Source: a virus
Virus record (IMG/VR): IMGVR_UViG_3300042317_000074
Location: 1 to 24,885 of that record
Length of the DNA stretch: 24,885 bases
Reading direction: 5' to 3' (one strand)
The position numbers and the translations under genes are program-made. The first letter of the stretch is position 1. Each line of letters opens with the position of its first letter. Below are positions 17,783 to 24,673 of the stretch, in pieces. The notes beneath the pieces were generated by a model that saw only the letters and a program-made list of their open reading frames with translations, searched no databases and was not told the DNA's origin.

Positions 17783-18173
17783 TTCGTTTTCTCCGTATTG
17801 GGGCTTTTCTTGTAGTAGGTTTGGGTGATGATTTCTTAACGTCTCGTAGTTCTGTTGCAACTTCTAGGATGTCCTTACCTTCACGATTGCTGAAGAAATT
17901 ACCCACAAAGCCAATCACACCCACGCCAAGTAAACCGATAGAGAATCCAACACCCATTACAGTATCAATATCATTGCCGTCTAGCCCTAAAGATCGGCAT
18001 ACAACTCCGCCTAATGTGAACGACGCTGCAACGCTAATCCCACCAATAATCATCCCAGCAGTTAATTGACCGTGTTTATGCAACGCTGCAGGTTGAAAGA
18101 AGAATGATAGTGACAAACCTCCGAAGAAACCGGCTATCGCACCAAACAGCTTAACTGTTATTCCAGCTTCCAC
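17775..18173 (-). CDS. Small membrane protein, holin-like
   Basis: 132 residues from a GTG at 18173 that overlaps the preceding TAG by one base (TAGTG). Three hydrophobic helices are visible, at about 6-26 (TVKLFGAIAGFFGGLSLSFF), 38-58 (TAGMIIGGISVAASFTLGGV) and 72-95 (VMGVGFSIGLLGVGVIGFVG). An acidic-to-basic tail follows, ending SPKPTTRKAPIRRKRNG. Size, three helices and a charged tail fit a class I holin that would release the endolysin. The neighbour on either side is also a membrane protein, so which one forms the lesion cannot be said. The tail resembles that of the next gene in Lys/Pro content. Confidence 0.65.
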   Translation of the reverse strand: MEAGITVKLFGAIAGFFGGLSLSFFFQPAALHKHGQLTAGMIIGGISVAASFTLGGVVCRSLGLDGNDIDTVMGVGFSIGLLGVGVIGFVGNFFSNREGKDILEVATELRDVKKSSPKPTTRKAPIRRKRNG

Positions 18174-18337
18174 TATTTATCCGAAGTAAACGCGCCTATG
18201 ATGCCGGCTACGCCCATACCTGCAGTGATAACTGCTTGCGACTGCTCAGGATTCAAGTTAATGCCAATAGCAGTTAATATCCAAACAAACCCGCGCCATG
18301 TTGAGGGTTGAACGATGATTTCTATAAATTTAGACAT
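18173..18337 (-). CDS. 54-residue membrane protein, possible holin component
   Basis: Short gene filling an apparent gap. It starts at ATG 18337, overlapping the previous gene by eight bases, and ends with TAG overlapping the next GTG. The protein begins MSKFIEIIVQPSTWRG and has two hydrophobic stretches (about 16-26, GFVWILTAIGI, and 34-50, QAVITAGMGVAGIIGAF). Proteins with this PSTWRG start and two short helices occur in phage lysis regions as I recall them. The overlaps on both sides and the conserved-looking pattern make it real. Function (holin, antiholin or accessory) is inferred from position. Confidence 0.68.
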   Translation of the reverse strand: MSKFIEIIVQPSTWRGFVWILTAIGINLNPEQSQAVITAGMGVAGIIGAFTSDK

Positions 18338-18503
18338 AAACATCCTCTATTGGTTCGGCTTTAGTAGCTTCGCTTTCAGCTTGCACTTGTGGAATCACTT
18401 GTTCTCTAATTTTATCAATCAAAGGTTGCACTTGAGCATAAGGCAAATGGCCTAAACCCACTAAAACGCCGTTTACTTCTTCTAAAGTTAAATCTATTTT
18501 CAT
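18330..18503 (-). CDS. Small conserved phage protein of unknown function
   Basis: 57 residues from ATG 18503, six bases after AGGA; ATG 18506 or a TTG at 18527 are less likely starts. The core (DLTLEEVNGVLVGLGHLPYAQVQPLIDKIREQ) matches a short helical protein I recall beside tail-fibre genes in many phages, with pattern LTxEEVNxxLxxLgxLPyxqvxxLixkI. The C-terminus is acidic. No enzymatic motif is visible. It may help fibre folding or assembly, but that is only a guess from its place after the S74 fibre gene. Confidence 0.65.
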   Translation of the reverse strand: MKIDLTLEEVNGVLVGLGHLPYAQVQPLIDKIREQVIPQVQAESEATKAEPIEDVYV

Positions 18504-18517
18504 CATCTTTCCTGATT

Positions 18518-18850
18518 TTAAGCCCAAGGTAACGCAGGTGTTACGATAGGTGGATTTACTTGGTTTTCAATTTGTTGCAGTACGTTCGCTTCTGTAGCGG
18601 CAACGGTTTCAGCGCCCAATGACGCTTGTACCCATTCTATTACTTGTGCTTCGGTTAAGTCAGCATACGGGATGTAATCAGGTTTGTCAGCATCCACTTC
18701 AAAAGAAGTAGTGTTATACACTCTACCTCTATACTGACCGTTAGTTGCTGTACAGTCCCAATGGGCTGTAACAACATAGTCTACTAAGCCATCAACATCA
18801 GATTTACAGTTTAAAGCTGAAATGCTCCAGATTGGTGTTGCTATTGTCAT
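18518..18850 (-). CDS. Small phage tail-region protein of unknown function
   Basis: 110 residues. The first part is beta-rich (IWSISALNCKSDVDGLVDYVVTAHWDCTA, then GQYRGRVYNTTSFEV), followed by a helix with YADLTEAQVIEWVQASLG. This layout (strand pairs with hydrophobic VHW-like core, then LTExxVixWvxxxLG) is one I associate with small proteins encoded right after tail fibres in many phages. The start overlaps the fibre stop as ATGA, with AAGGA eight bases upstream. A structural or assembly role is inferred from context only. Confidence 0.62.
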   Translation of the reverse strand: MTIATPIWSISALNCKSDVDGLVDYVVTAHWDCTATNGQYRGRVYNTTSFEVDADKPDYIPYADLTEAQVIEWVQASLGAETVAATEANVLQQIENQVNPPIVTPALPWA

Positions 18851-20358
18851 TTTATTTTTCCTTCTAAAGTTTCTAGTCTTGCGGTTAGTTCTTTAATAGC
18901 TGCTACAAGTAATGGGATGGTATCGGTATATTGAACACCTAATGTTCCCATTTCATCAGTCTGTACATTTACCGCTTCTGGTAAAACTGCTTGTATATCT
19001 TGTGCAATTAAGAATGAACGACTTACACCTTCTTCATCTGTTTTAAAACGCCCAGTAACAGCTCTTAAAGTTGATACTTTTTGTGCTGCATTTTCAATCG
19101 GTTTTAAATCAGTTTTTAAACGTTCATCTGAATTTGAAGACCATGCACCAGTACCGCTTGCTAGATAAACACCATCATATGCTGAATTAATAATAAAGAA
19201 ATTAGCACCATTACCATTAGTGGTAGATGGACCTACCATCCAACTAGTTGTTGTTCCTCTAGTTAATGCTAAAGCGGTATCCACAGTAGGTACTGTTGTA
19301 GTTCCAACTAATAGATGTCCATTAGCATCCAGCGTCATAGCCTGCGTAAACGATATCTCGTTACCTGCGGTTCCGAAGGGGGCGGTATACCATTTGTGAC
19401 CAGCATCTTGGTTATACATAAATGCACCAACACCTGTGTATTTATATGTCCATGCTAATGATGAGTTTAAATACGCGTTGTTTGTTTGCCAAACTTGTTG
19501 TGAACCTGTTCCGTTTGAATATGAACCAAAACCACCAGTAGTATTGATGTCTAAATTTTTAACAGGGCTTCCCCAAGCGCTCGGAGTAACCCCCAAGCCT
19601 AGGTTGCCGGAGGAGTCGAGGCGCATCTTAGAAGACCCGCCAGCAATAAAACTTAAATCAGTAGAAGCCGAAGCTGCTACTGGGACACCTTCGATACCTG
19701 CATAATTATAATTGTCAAATAATCGTAGTTTTGAACCATTAGAAGTTGACGGACTATATGCAGCAATTGCCACACCTGTTCCACCATTTGTCTGCACTTC
19801 CAGTTTTCCATAAGTTCCGGGCGAACTCGTGCCGATACCCACATTACCATTAGCATCTTTATACAACTGACCAGAACCAATGTTTATTACACCAGTACCA
19901 CCCGTTAAAGTGCCTGTGTATGCTAGATTACCTGCAGTGTAATTAGTAGCATAGTTAACTCCTTCAACCACATTAGTCCCATCACAATATAGATACGCCG
20001 TAGCACCGTTAGGCACGGAAATACCGGTACCTGCTGAAGTCTTTAATGTAATAGCAAACCCACCTGTTGTACCGTTCTTAACGATATACGTCTTAGCTGC
20101 AGTAGGACAGATCACATTGATTGCCGCAGTTAGTGTGCCTGTTATGTTTAATACAGCATTACGAGCCTCGTCAGAAGCACCATTGGTTACAGTCAGCGTA
20201 TAGTTAGATGAACCTGACACGGTAATAGCACCTACGCCTGTAATCGCTTGTTCGATTAAGGAGGCAATATTCGTGTTGGTATAACCACCCCAAGTACCTT
20301 GGTTGGTCCCGTCTTGCTGGATAATCAGCCGTAAATTTGATGAATAAGTATTAGCCAT
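18847..20358 (-). CDS. Tail fibre with C-terminal S74 intramolecular chaperone
   Basis: 503 residues. A receptor-binding fibre whose C-terminal chaperone folds the trimer and then cuts itself off. The N-terminus (YSSNLRLIIQQDGTNQGTWG, then IASLIEQAITG) is a common phage fibre attachment module, followed by a beta-rich stretch to about 165. The shaft contains the GNVGIGTSSPG and LDSSGNLGLG type segments frequent in S74 fibres. SDERLK at residues 410-415 is the peptidase S74 autocleavage motif (Ser410, Lys415). The remaining 94 residues end in a coiled coil (LVAAIKELTARLETLEGKIK), as usual for this domain. The mature fibre would then end at Asn409. It starts directly after the stop of the 307-residue repeat protein. 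Confidence 0.9.
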   Translation of the reverse strand: MANTYSSNLRLIIQQDGTNQGTWGGYTNTNIASLIEQAITGVGAITVSGSSNYTLTVTNGASDEARNAVLNITGTLTAAINVICPTAAKTYIVKNGTTGGFAITLKTSAGTGISVPNGATAYLYCDGTNVVEGVNYATNYTAGNLAYTGTLTGGTGVINIGSGQLYKDANGNVGIGTSSPGTYGKLEVQTNGGTGVAIAAYSPSTSNGSKLRLFDNYNYAGIEGVPVAASASTDLSFIAGGSSKMRLDSSGNLGLGVTPSAWGSPVKNLDINTTGGFGSYSNGTGSQQVWQTNNAYLNSSLAWTYKYTGVGAFMYNQDAGHKWYTAPFGTAGNEISFTQAMTLDANGHLLVGTTTVPTVDTALALTRGTTTSWMVGPSTTNGNGANFFIINSAYDGVYLASGTGAWSSNSDERLKTDLKPIENAAQKVSTLRAVTGRFKTDEEGVSRSFLIAQDIQAVLPEAVNVQTDEMGTLGVQYTDTIPLLVAAIKELTARLETLEGKIK

Positions 20359-21282
20359 CTATGATGTCCCGAAAGTGTTGATTGGTTTCCAGTTAGGATT
20401 CTGAGTATCGTTAATAGTTGACCAACCGGGTGTTTGACCATCAGCTACATTGGTCCAGTTAGGGTTTTGAGTATTGTTTATAGCTGCCCAAACAGGGTTT
20501 TGAGAGTTTGACACATCGCCCCAATTGACATTCTGTATATCATTTATTAGCTCCCAAAGCAACCTTCCAGCATAGCTGTCTGAGGCTAATACTGCTTCAA
20601 GTAGAGCGACATTATATATACTGCCGGCGGCGCTTATATCGTCATTCGCGAAACCGTACTCAACTAAACTCACATTACCTATTACAGTGCTACCGTAATC
20701 ATCGGTTGTTAAGATACTTTCGTAGAGCTGAACTACCAAGTCGATTGTAGCTATTAGCGTGTCTATAGCAGAAGCTGTTTCTGAAACACCTGTATTGTAT
20801 GCGCCATTAACAGTTTCAACATCTAACGCGGTTCCGCTTTCAGTGATAGCTGTGGATAAAACAAATCCGCCAGTTTGCATATCGGTTGCTGTAGCGTTTT
20901 CCGTTACAGTCAGGTTTAAACTTAACGAGGTAGACTCACTATCATCTGCCGTTACACTTTCTGTAAGCGTTGTTGTTGCTGTTACCGTTTGCGTTTGGGT
21001 ATCTGCGGCTGACGCTGTTTCTGCAATACTAGCACCTAGAAATAACGTGTTTGTCTGAATAGCTGTTACAGTTCCACTTTCGGTAAGCGCTGCAACTAAA
21101 TTATATTGAGCTGATTGTGCATCAGTAGTTGTTACGCTTTCAGTAAGCGCACTGTTTATAGTTTCTGTGACCGTTTGGGAGCCAGAAGATGTGACTGATT
21201 CTGCGAGAGTATCATCATATACCGACATCCCCCACCCAGCTTGACCCCATGTACCCGATCCCCAACCGCCCGTTGCAGACAT
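20359..21282 (-). CDS. Repeat-rich tail/fibre protein (20- and 11-residue repeats)
   Basis: 307 residues, very rich in Thr, Ser, Ala and Glu, with almost no Lys or Arg. A Trp/Gly head (GWGSGTWGQAGWG, residues 6-18) leads into nine exact 20-residue units from residue 28 (ESVTTTDAQSAQYNLVAALT is one) and two looser ones. Five exact 11-residue units follow from residue 246 (INDTQNPNWKP). Nothing looks catalytic. The regular strand-like repeats suggest an elongated beta structure, such as a fibre shaft or adhesin-like spacer; this is inference. It lies immediately before the S74 fibre and after small virion proteins, so a tail-surface location is likely. The start is ATG one base after the preceding stop. 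Confidence 0.72.
   Translation of the reverse strand: MSATGGWGSGTWGQAGWGMSVYDDTLAESVTSSGSQTVTETINSALTESVTTTDAQSAQYNLVAALTESGTVTAIQTNTLFLGASIAETASAADTQTQTVTATTTLTESVTADDSESTSLSLNLTVTENATATDMQTGGFVLSTAITESGTALDVETVNGAYNTGVSETASAIDTLIATIDLVVQLYESILTTDDYGSTVIGNVSLVEYGFANDDISAAGSIYNVALLEAVLASDSYAGRLLWELINDIQNVNWGDVSNSQNPVWAAINNTQNPNWTNVADGQTPGWSTINDTQNPNWKPINTFGTS
20383..20547 (-). repeat. Five 11-residue protein repeats with Gln-x-Pro-x-Trp core (coding)
   Basis: Residues 246-300 of the same protein: INDIQNVNWGD, VSNSQNPVWAA, INNTQNPNWTN, VADGQTPGWST, INDTQNPNWKP. Each is exactly 11 residues, and the first residue alternates Ile/Val, which hints at a 22-residue two-unit period. Confidence 0.92.
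20662..21201 (-). repeat. Nine 20-residue protein repeats (coding)
   Basis: Residues 28-207 of the 307-residue protein divide into nine consecutive units of exactly 20 residues, each opening with Glu: ESVTSSGSQ, ESVTTTDAQ, ESGTVTAIQ, ETASAADTQ, ESVTADDSE, ENATATDMQ, ESGTALDVE, ETASAIDTL, ESILTTDDY. The pattern is ES(V/G)TxxDxQ followed by an alternating hydrophobic strand. A tenth unit of 21 residues and a partial eleventh follow. DNA copies are diverged. Confidence 0.9.
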
Positions 21283-21283
21283 A

Positions 21284-21463
21284 TTACACTGCGACTAATT
21301 CGTCTTCTTTAAACCAGCGACTTTGAAAATCTCCATCGCTATCTTTATAGGCAACTAAATACTCAATGTTACCTTCTTGGTCTACTGTTAATTGCATAAC
21401 AGGACCTTCTGGAATAACAGTAATCAACTGCACTTCTTGTCCAACTTTAAATGATGCTGCCAT
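21284..21463 (-). CDS. 59-residue SH3-like small protein
   Basis: Short gene filling the gap between two virion genes, one base from the stop before it and one base from the start after it. The protein begins MAASFKVGQEVQLITVIPEGP and ends FQSRWFKEDELVAV. A strand-rich layout with FKVGqxVQL, GPVMQLTV, EYLVAYKD and RWFKEDELV looks like a small SH3-like barrel of the YodC/DUF2158 type. No strong ribosome site is visible, so translation may be coupled to the preceding gene. Its function is unknown; the fold call is by pattern. Confidence 0.7.
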   Translation of the reverse strand: MAASFKVGQEVQLITVIPEGPVMQLTVDQEGNIEYLVAYKDSDGDFQSRWFKEDELVAV

Positions 21464-21464
21464 G

Positions 21465-22040
21465 TTATACGCTCGCAGTGTAAGTTACGTTCAAAACGTC
21501 ACCCGATGCTACAGTACGCGCACCGCCGGTGAATGAGCCAGCTGAGTATAAAACACCAGCACCACCATTAGAGGCTGTATTTTTAGTTTGTGTGGTACAC
21601 AGCAACGCACCCAACACTGTCCCAGCACTATTAATGCTGAAAGCGGATGTTGTTGATACTTTAGAACCGGAAGACGCCGCGTTCCAGCCGACAGTAGTAC
21701 GGTTAGCTCCGGAATAATTTAAGAACTCTAACCATCCGCCGTGTGAAGCTAAAGTGTCACCTGCGGCATAGGCAGAAAATGAAGCATTATCAACTAAGCC
21801 CATGTACCAAGCGGCAGTATAAGTAGTGCCGGCAAAGTATTTGTCTAACAAGTCGTTTTTACCTACAGTTACAACCAAGTTCTTAATGGTGTCTGACCAT
21901 TTCAAGTTACCTTCAGCATCATAGCACTCAACACTATATTGACCTGTGGCATTGATAGACTCGTCAATTACGCCTGTTCTTGCAATACTAACTGCGTTTG
22001 CATCTTGTGCATTGGCAGCTTCGCCTAAACCTTTGTTCAT
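21465..22040 (-). CDS. Conserved virion protein of unknown function
   Basis: 191 residues. The segment YSVECYDAEGNLKWSDTIKN, then LVVTVGKNDLLDKYFAG and YMGLVDNASFSAYAAGDTLASH, matches a family found beside tail genes in many phages and annotated only as structural or hypothetical. The rest is beta-rich and Ser/Thr/Gly-rich, ending in GDVLNVTYTASV. The start has AGGAG six bases upstream, and that AGGAG overlaps the TAG of the preceding gene. The position between the adaptor and fibre genes suggests a minor tail or head-decoration protein. Confidence 0.68.
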   Translation of the reverse strand: MNKGLGEAANAQDANAVSIARTGVIDESINATGQYSVECYDAEGNLKWSDTIKNLVVTVGKNDLLDKYFAGTTYTAAWYMGLVDNASFSAYAAGDTLASHGGWLEFLNYSGANRTTVGWNAASSGSKVSTTSAFSINSAGTVLGALLCTTQTKNTASNGGAGVLYSAGSFTGGARTVASGDVLNVTYTASV

Positions 22041-22049
22041 ACCAAACTC

Positions 22050-22466
22050 CTAATTTGATGATCTGATGATCGCGCTGTCTGCCGTATTAACAGGCATTGT
22101 CACGGTAAATAAAGTGGTCGATGTTTTATCTGCCCCAAAGTCTAGCACTGCAATCGACTTATTACCCTTGCTCGCATTATAAATCAATGCCCCACGCGCT
22201 ACGATAGCTGCGTTCCATGAAGGATTAGCAAAATCTACATAGGCAGTATATCCAGATGAGTTAACCGAAGGCGATAAAAGCTTTTGCCCACCCGCTGTAT
22301 AGCCTGAAGCTATAACTTCACCCGTGCTTGTATAGGCAGTAGTCGCTTGGTTTAGATCAGCGTTAGCTGTATAAAGGGCAATGTAAATATCGTCAACCAA
22401 AAGGTTATGAACCCCTTCATACAACTCAACTTTAAAGCTTGTGGTTTGTGTTTGAACTAAACTCAT
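22050..22466 (-). CDS. Conserved small virion protein
   Basis: 138 residues. Contains FKVELYEGVHNL, IYIALYTANADLNQATTAY, SGYTAGGQKL, YVDFANPSWN and ARGALIYNAS followed by VLDFG. I recognise this order from a widespread family encoded next to adaptor and tail genes in aquatic phages. It is beta-rich with no catalytic motif. It starts one base after the adaptor 2 stop and ends in TAGGAG, which supplies the ribosome site of the next gene. Probably a tail or decoration subunit. Confidence 0.7.
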   Translation of the reverse strand: MSLVQTQTTSFKVELYEGVHNLLVDDIYIALYTANADLNQATTAYTSTGEVIASGYTAGGQKLLSPSVNSSGYTAYVDFANPSWNAAIVARGALIYNASKGNKSIAVLDFGADKTSTTLFTVTMPVNTADSAIIRSSN

Positions 22467-22467
22467 C

Positions 22468-23121
22468 TTATCTCACCGGCAGTCTAACTTGACCATTTCG
22501 ATACGCGTCGCCACGATCTTTTCCGTCACCTAAAACTTTAAGCAATGCTAAGGCTTCTTGGTATCTATTTTGGTACGCAGCTATCAAATCAGGTTCGCCT
22601 TTTAAGAAGTGGTACGCTTCCACAATAGCTCCCCAAAGCAGAGCAGAATCAAAGTTATCGCCCAACCATGTCTGACCAGCAGTGACAATAGATTCTGGAT
22701 AAAAGAAGTAATGAAGCTCAACATCGTAGTTTTGGTCAGGTGTAGGCCCTAAAATAAACGACAACTCTTTCTGGTCACTTGATTGTGGACCAAAGATCGC
22801 ATAGTACTTAGGTAACCCTGTAGAAGCTGGCTTAGCATAGGCCTCACGAATGAAGTTGACGTCTTTGTTTAACAGGTAACTGTAATTACCGTCAGCATCA
22901 ATAACCGCTAATGAATACGAAGCTAAAAAATCGTTAGGGCATGACAAATACGCTACATCCGCAGAGGTGATACCCGTTACGTTTTTACGTAAATCTGGAA
23001 GCTGTACCGTGTTGTATATGCGTTGTTCCGCTTGCTGAGTAAAATTCGCAAGTTGGTCTGCAGAAAAACTATTCTCAACGTAGTCTTGAATGTTTGCGCA
23101 AAGCTGAGTGTAGGTCATCAT
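22468..23121 (-). CDS. Head-tail adaptor-like protein 2
   Basis: 217 residues. Begins with a helical TYTQLCANIQDYVENSF and QLANFTQQAEQRIYNTVQLPDLRKN, then CPNDFLASYSLAV, FIREAYAKPASTGLPKYYAIFG, LGPTPDQNYDVELHYFFYP, and a final helix pair (LLWGAIVEAYHFLKGEPDLIAAYQNRYQEAL). This helix, strand insert, helix layout is typical of phage adaptor/head-completion proteins (the gp4 or gp6-like and SU10-type adaptors) that bind below the portal. AGGA lies upstream of the first of two ATGs (23121, 23118). A second adaptor-like gene lies about 1 kb upstream, and the two could stack or serve different rings. Confidence 0.7.
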   Translation of the reverse strand: MMTYTQLCANIQDYVENSFSADQLANFTQQAEQRIYNTVQLPDLRKNVTGITSADVAYLSCPNDFLASYSLAVIDADGNYSYLLNKDVNFIREAYAKPASTGLPKYYAIFGPQSSDQKELSFILGPTPDQNYDVELHYFFYPESIVTAGQTWLGDNFDSALLWGAIVEAYHFLKGEPDLIAAYQNRYQEALALLKVLGDGKDRGDAYRNGQVRLPVR

Positions 23122-23133
23122 AGTGGTAAAGTC

Positions 23134-23355
23134 CTATGCCATAGGCCCTCTAGCCTTCACGCCTTTTGTTGCAGCGCCTGTGCCACGGATTTTAATACCA
23201 TCAGTTTTTTCTGGTGTATAGTTATACTTACCCACGTTACCGGCAGAGATATTCAGCTCTGAGATACCATCACCAGACTTAGTAACAACACCTTTCATAT
23301 CGACTTCTTTGTATCGACCAGCATAAGCTGATGCAGGTTTGTTTTCTTTAGCCAT
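23134..23355 (-). CDS. Small basic phage protein with GTGAATKG motif
   Basis: 73 residues. The C-terminus KIRGTGAATKGVKARGPMA is a motif I recognise from short proteins in many aquatic phages, placed among the head-tail genes. The rest (YAGRYKEVDMKGVVTKSGDG) is hydrophilic and probably flexible. The start overlaps the previous stop by one base (TAATG). A DNA- or capsid-binding role is plausible from the basic, Gly-rich nature but not shown. Confidence 0.72.
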   Translation of the reverse strand: MAKENKPASAYAGRYKEVDMKGVVTKSGDGISELNISAGNVGKYNYTPEKTDGIKIRGTGAATKGVKARGPMA

Positions 23356-23549
23356 TATTTGCCACCTTGGTTTTTAGCTCGGGCCATATTGCGACCGAAT
23401 TTACGGAGGTTTTGGTTAGTGACGGTTTTTGCTTTACCACCTTTAGCAACGTCGCCGTCGATGCCTTTTTTAGCACCGTCGTCACCTAAGTTTTTACCTT
23501 TGGTTTTGCCTGATTTAGTAATGCCGTCTGCTGCTGATTTGTATGCCAT
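23355..23549 (-). CDS. Small Lys/Gly-rich basic protein
   Basis: 64 residues, dominated by Lys, Gly, Asp and Asn (SGKTKGKNLGDDGAKKGIDG, then QNLRKFGRNMARAKNQGGK). No domain is recognised. A strong AGGAGT ribosome site six bases upstream overlaps the TAG of the zinc-ribbon gene, and the stop overlaps the next ATG. The tight junctions support a real gene. The composition suggests a disordered nucleic-acid-binding or scaffold-like protein. Confidence 0.7.
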   Translation of the reverse strand: MAYKSAADGITKSGKTKGKNLGDDGAKKGIDGDVAKGGKAKTVTNQNLRKFGRNMARAKNQGGK

Positions 23550-23558
23550 GTTGTACTC

Positions 23559-23948
23559 CTAAGATACTGTGATTGTAACTGTGCCGACAGAAGTTGTCGC
23601 CACTAAATAATTCGGTGTTAGTCCTGCATCACTTGCTCGTGATCCCCCGGTTGGGTTCCAACCCCACTGAAACACTCGACTACCTTCACCTTGATACCCA
23701 CCAACACCTAATCCTGATGTTTGATAACTGTTGTCTGGGCGAGGTTCTCTTACTGCTTGTGGATCAAAAACTGGGTATAAGCCAAGGCTTAACTGCGGCT
23801 GATCGGGTTCATAACATGAAGGACAAACCTTAATACTAACCAACTTAGTTTTAATAACCAGTTTTCTAAGCTCTTTCAGCTTATACCGCTGACCGCAACG
23901 ATCGCACTCAGCGATTGAATATTTACCAGAAGCGTACTTAGTAGCCAT
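23559..23948 (-). CDS. Zinc-ribbon phage protein
   Basis: 129 residues. Two CxxC pairs (Cys15/Cys18 in CDRCG, Cys42/Cys45 in CPSCYEPDQPQ) separated by 23 residues make a zinc ribbon in the first 50 residues. A Pro/Gly-rich linker and a short Thr/Val strand end follow. Small zinc-ribbon proteins of this layout are common between adaptor genes of uncultivated aquatic phages. The C-terminal part may attach to the virion. It overlaps adaptor 1 by one base (TAATG). DNA or protein binding is possible; its role is unknown. Confidence 0.72.
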   Translation of the reverse strand: MATKYASGKYSIAECDRCGQRYKLKELRKLVIKTKLVSIKVCPSCYEPDQPQLSLGLYPVFDPQAVREPRPDNSYQTSGLGVGGYQGEGSRVFQWGWNPTGGSRASDAGLTPNYLVATTSVGTVTITVS

Positions 23949-24673
23949 TAGTATTGCATAATCCGTGGAACAAAACGATCACTAGCCTTTTCACGGTCCT
24001 CGTCGGCTGCCAATTGGAACTGTTGCTCGTAATCGGCTTTAAGCATAACTATGCGATTTGGGTCTACGTTAGGTAGTTTAACCGATAAATAATATGCCAG
24101 ACCTGCAACCATCGCGTTTAAAAAGCGAAACGGAATATCTTGTGTAACGTCACCATTACCAGCATCCTGAATGCGGCGTAGTCTCCAGTACACAAAGTAA
24201 TAGTATGGAGTAGATACAGAACCCTGATCTGGTGTAGGCCACACATTAATCTGTGGATTTGCAACACCGGTAACCGGATAAGTTGCACCGGACTGTCTAT
24301 TAACCCACACTTGAATCGGTCTACCGGTAGCGTTCTTATTAGGGATAGTCGCATAGGTAGAGGATGAAATTCGGTTAATGTTGATATCAGTTTGCTGTTG
24401 CCCTGAACCTGTACGTACAACTTGGTCTAATAAATCAATGGTGTCTACAGGCAGATCATAAGTAATCTGGTTAGGGTAAAGTGGAATAACACCTTCTTCG
24501 ATTGTCCAAAGATTAATACCCCGATTCGCCCATTCGATTGTCATCAAGTTCAACGAGCGTCTAGCTGTACGTAAATCATAACCCGTGCGGAGTTCTTGCC
24601 CGCAGCGTTCAAAAGCATCTTCGACAATGTCTGTGATTGATAGGTTAAAACTGCTGGTTCCTGATGTTGTCAT
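23948..24673 (-). CDS. Head-tail adaptor-like protein 1
   Basis: 241 residues from ATG 24673. AAGGG lies seven bases upstream, and the ATGA overlap with the previous gene decides this over a TTG at 24679. SITDIVEDAFERCG, then RTARRSLNLMTIEWANRGINLW, YDLPVDTIDLLDQVV, an RPIQVWVNRQ strand, INVWPTPDQG, YYYFVYWRLRRIQDAGN and a C-terminal helical block (FRFLNAMVAGLAYYLSVKLP) give the usual adaptor outline: two helices, strand insert, helices. I associate it with gp4-like or tail-tube-A-like head-completion proteins of short-tailed phages. It is the first complete gene of the late block in this window. Confidence 0.75.
   Translation of the reverse strand: MTTSGTSSFNLSITDIVEDAFERCGQELRTGYDLRTARRSLNLMTIEWANRGINLWTIEEGVIPLYPNQITYDLPVDTIDLLDQVVRTGSGQQQTDININRISSSTYATIPNKNATGRPIQVWVNRQSGATYPVTGVANPQINVWPTPDQGSVSTPYYYFVYWRLRRIQDAGNGDVTQDIPFRFLNAMVAGLAYYLSVKLPNVDPNRIVMLKADYEQQFQLAADEDREKASDRFVPRIMQY

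Noticed and set aside
17783-17860. N-terminal extension of the holin-like gene to 17860
   Set aside because: The extra 26 residues are hydrophilic and overlap the previous gene by 86 bases. The internal ATG at 17782 has a GGAG site and a normal eight-base overlap.
18847-21282. Diversity-generating retroelement target in the fibre region
   Set aside because: No reverse transcriptase gene, template repeat or adenine-biased variable repeat is visible. The fibre ends in an S74 chaperone instead.
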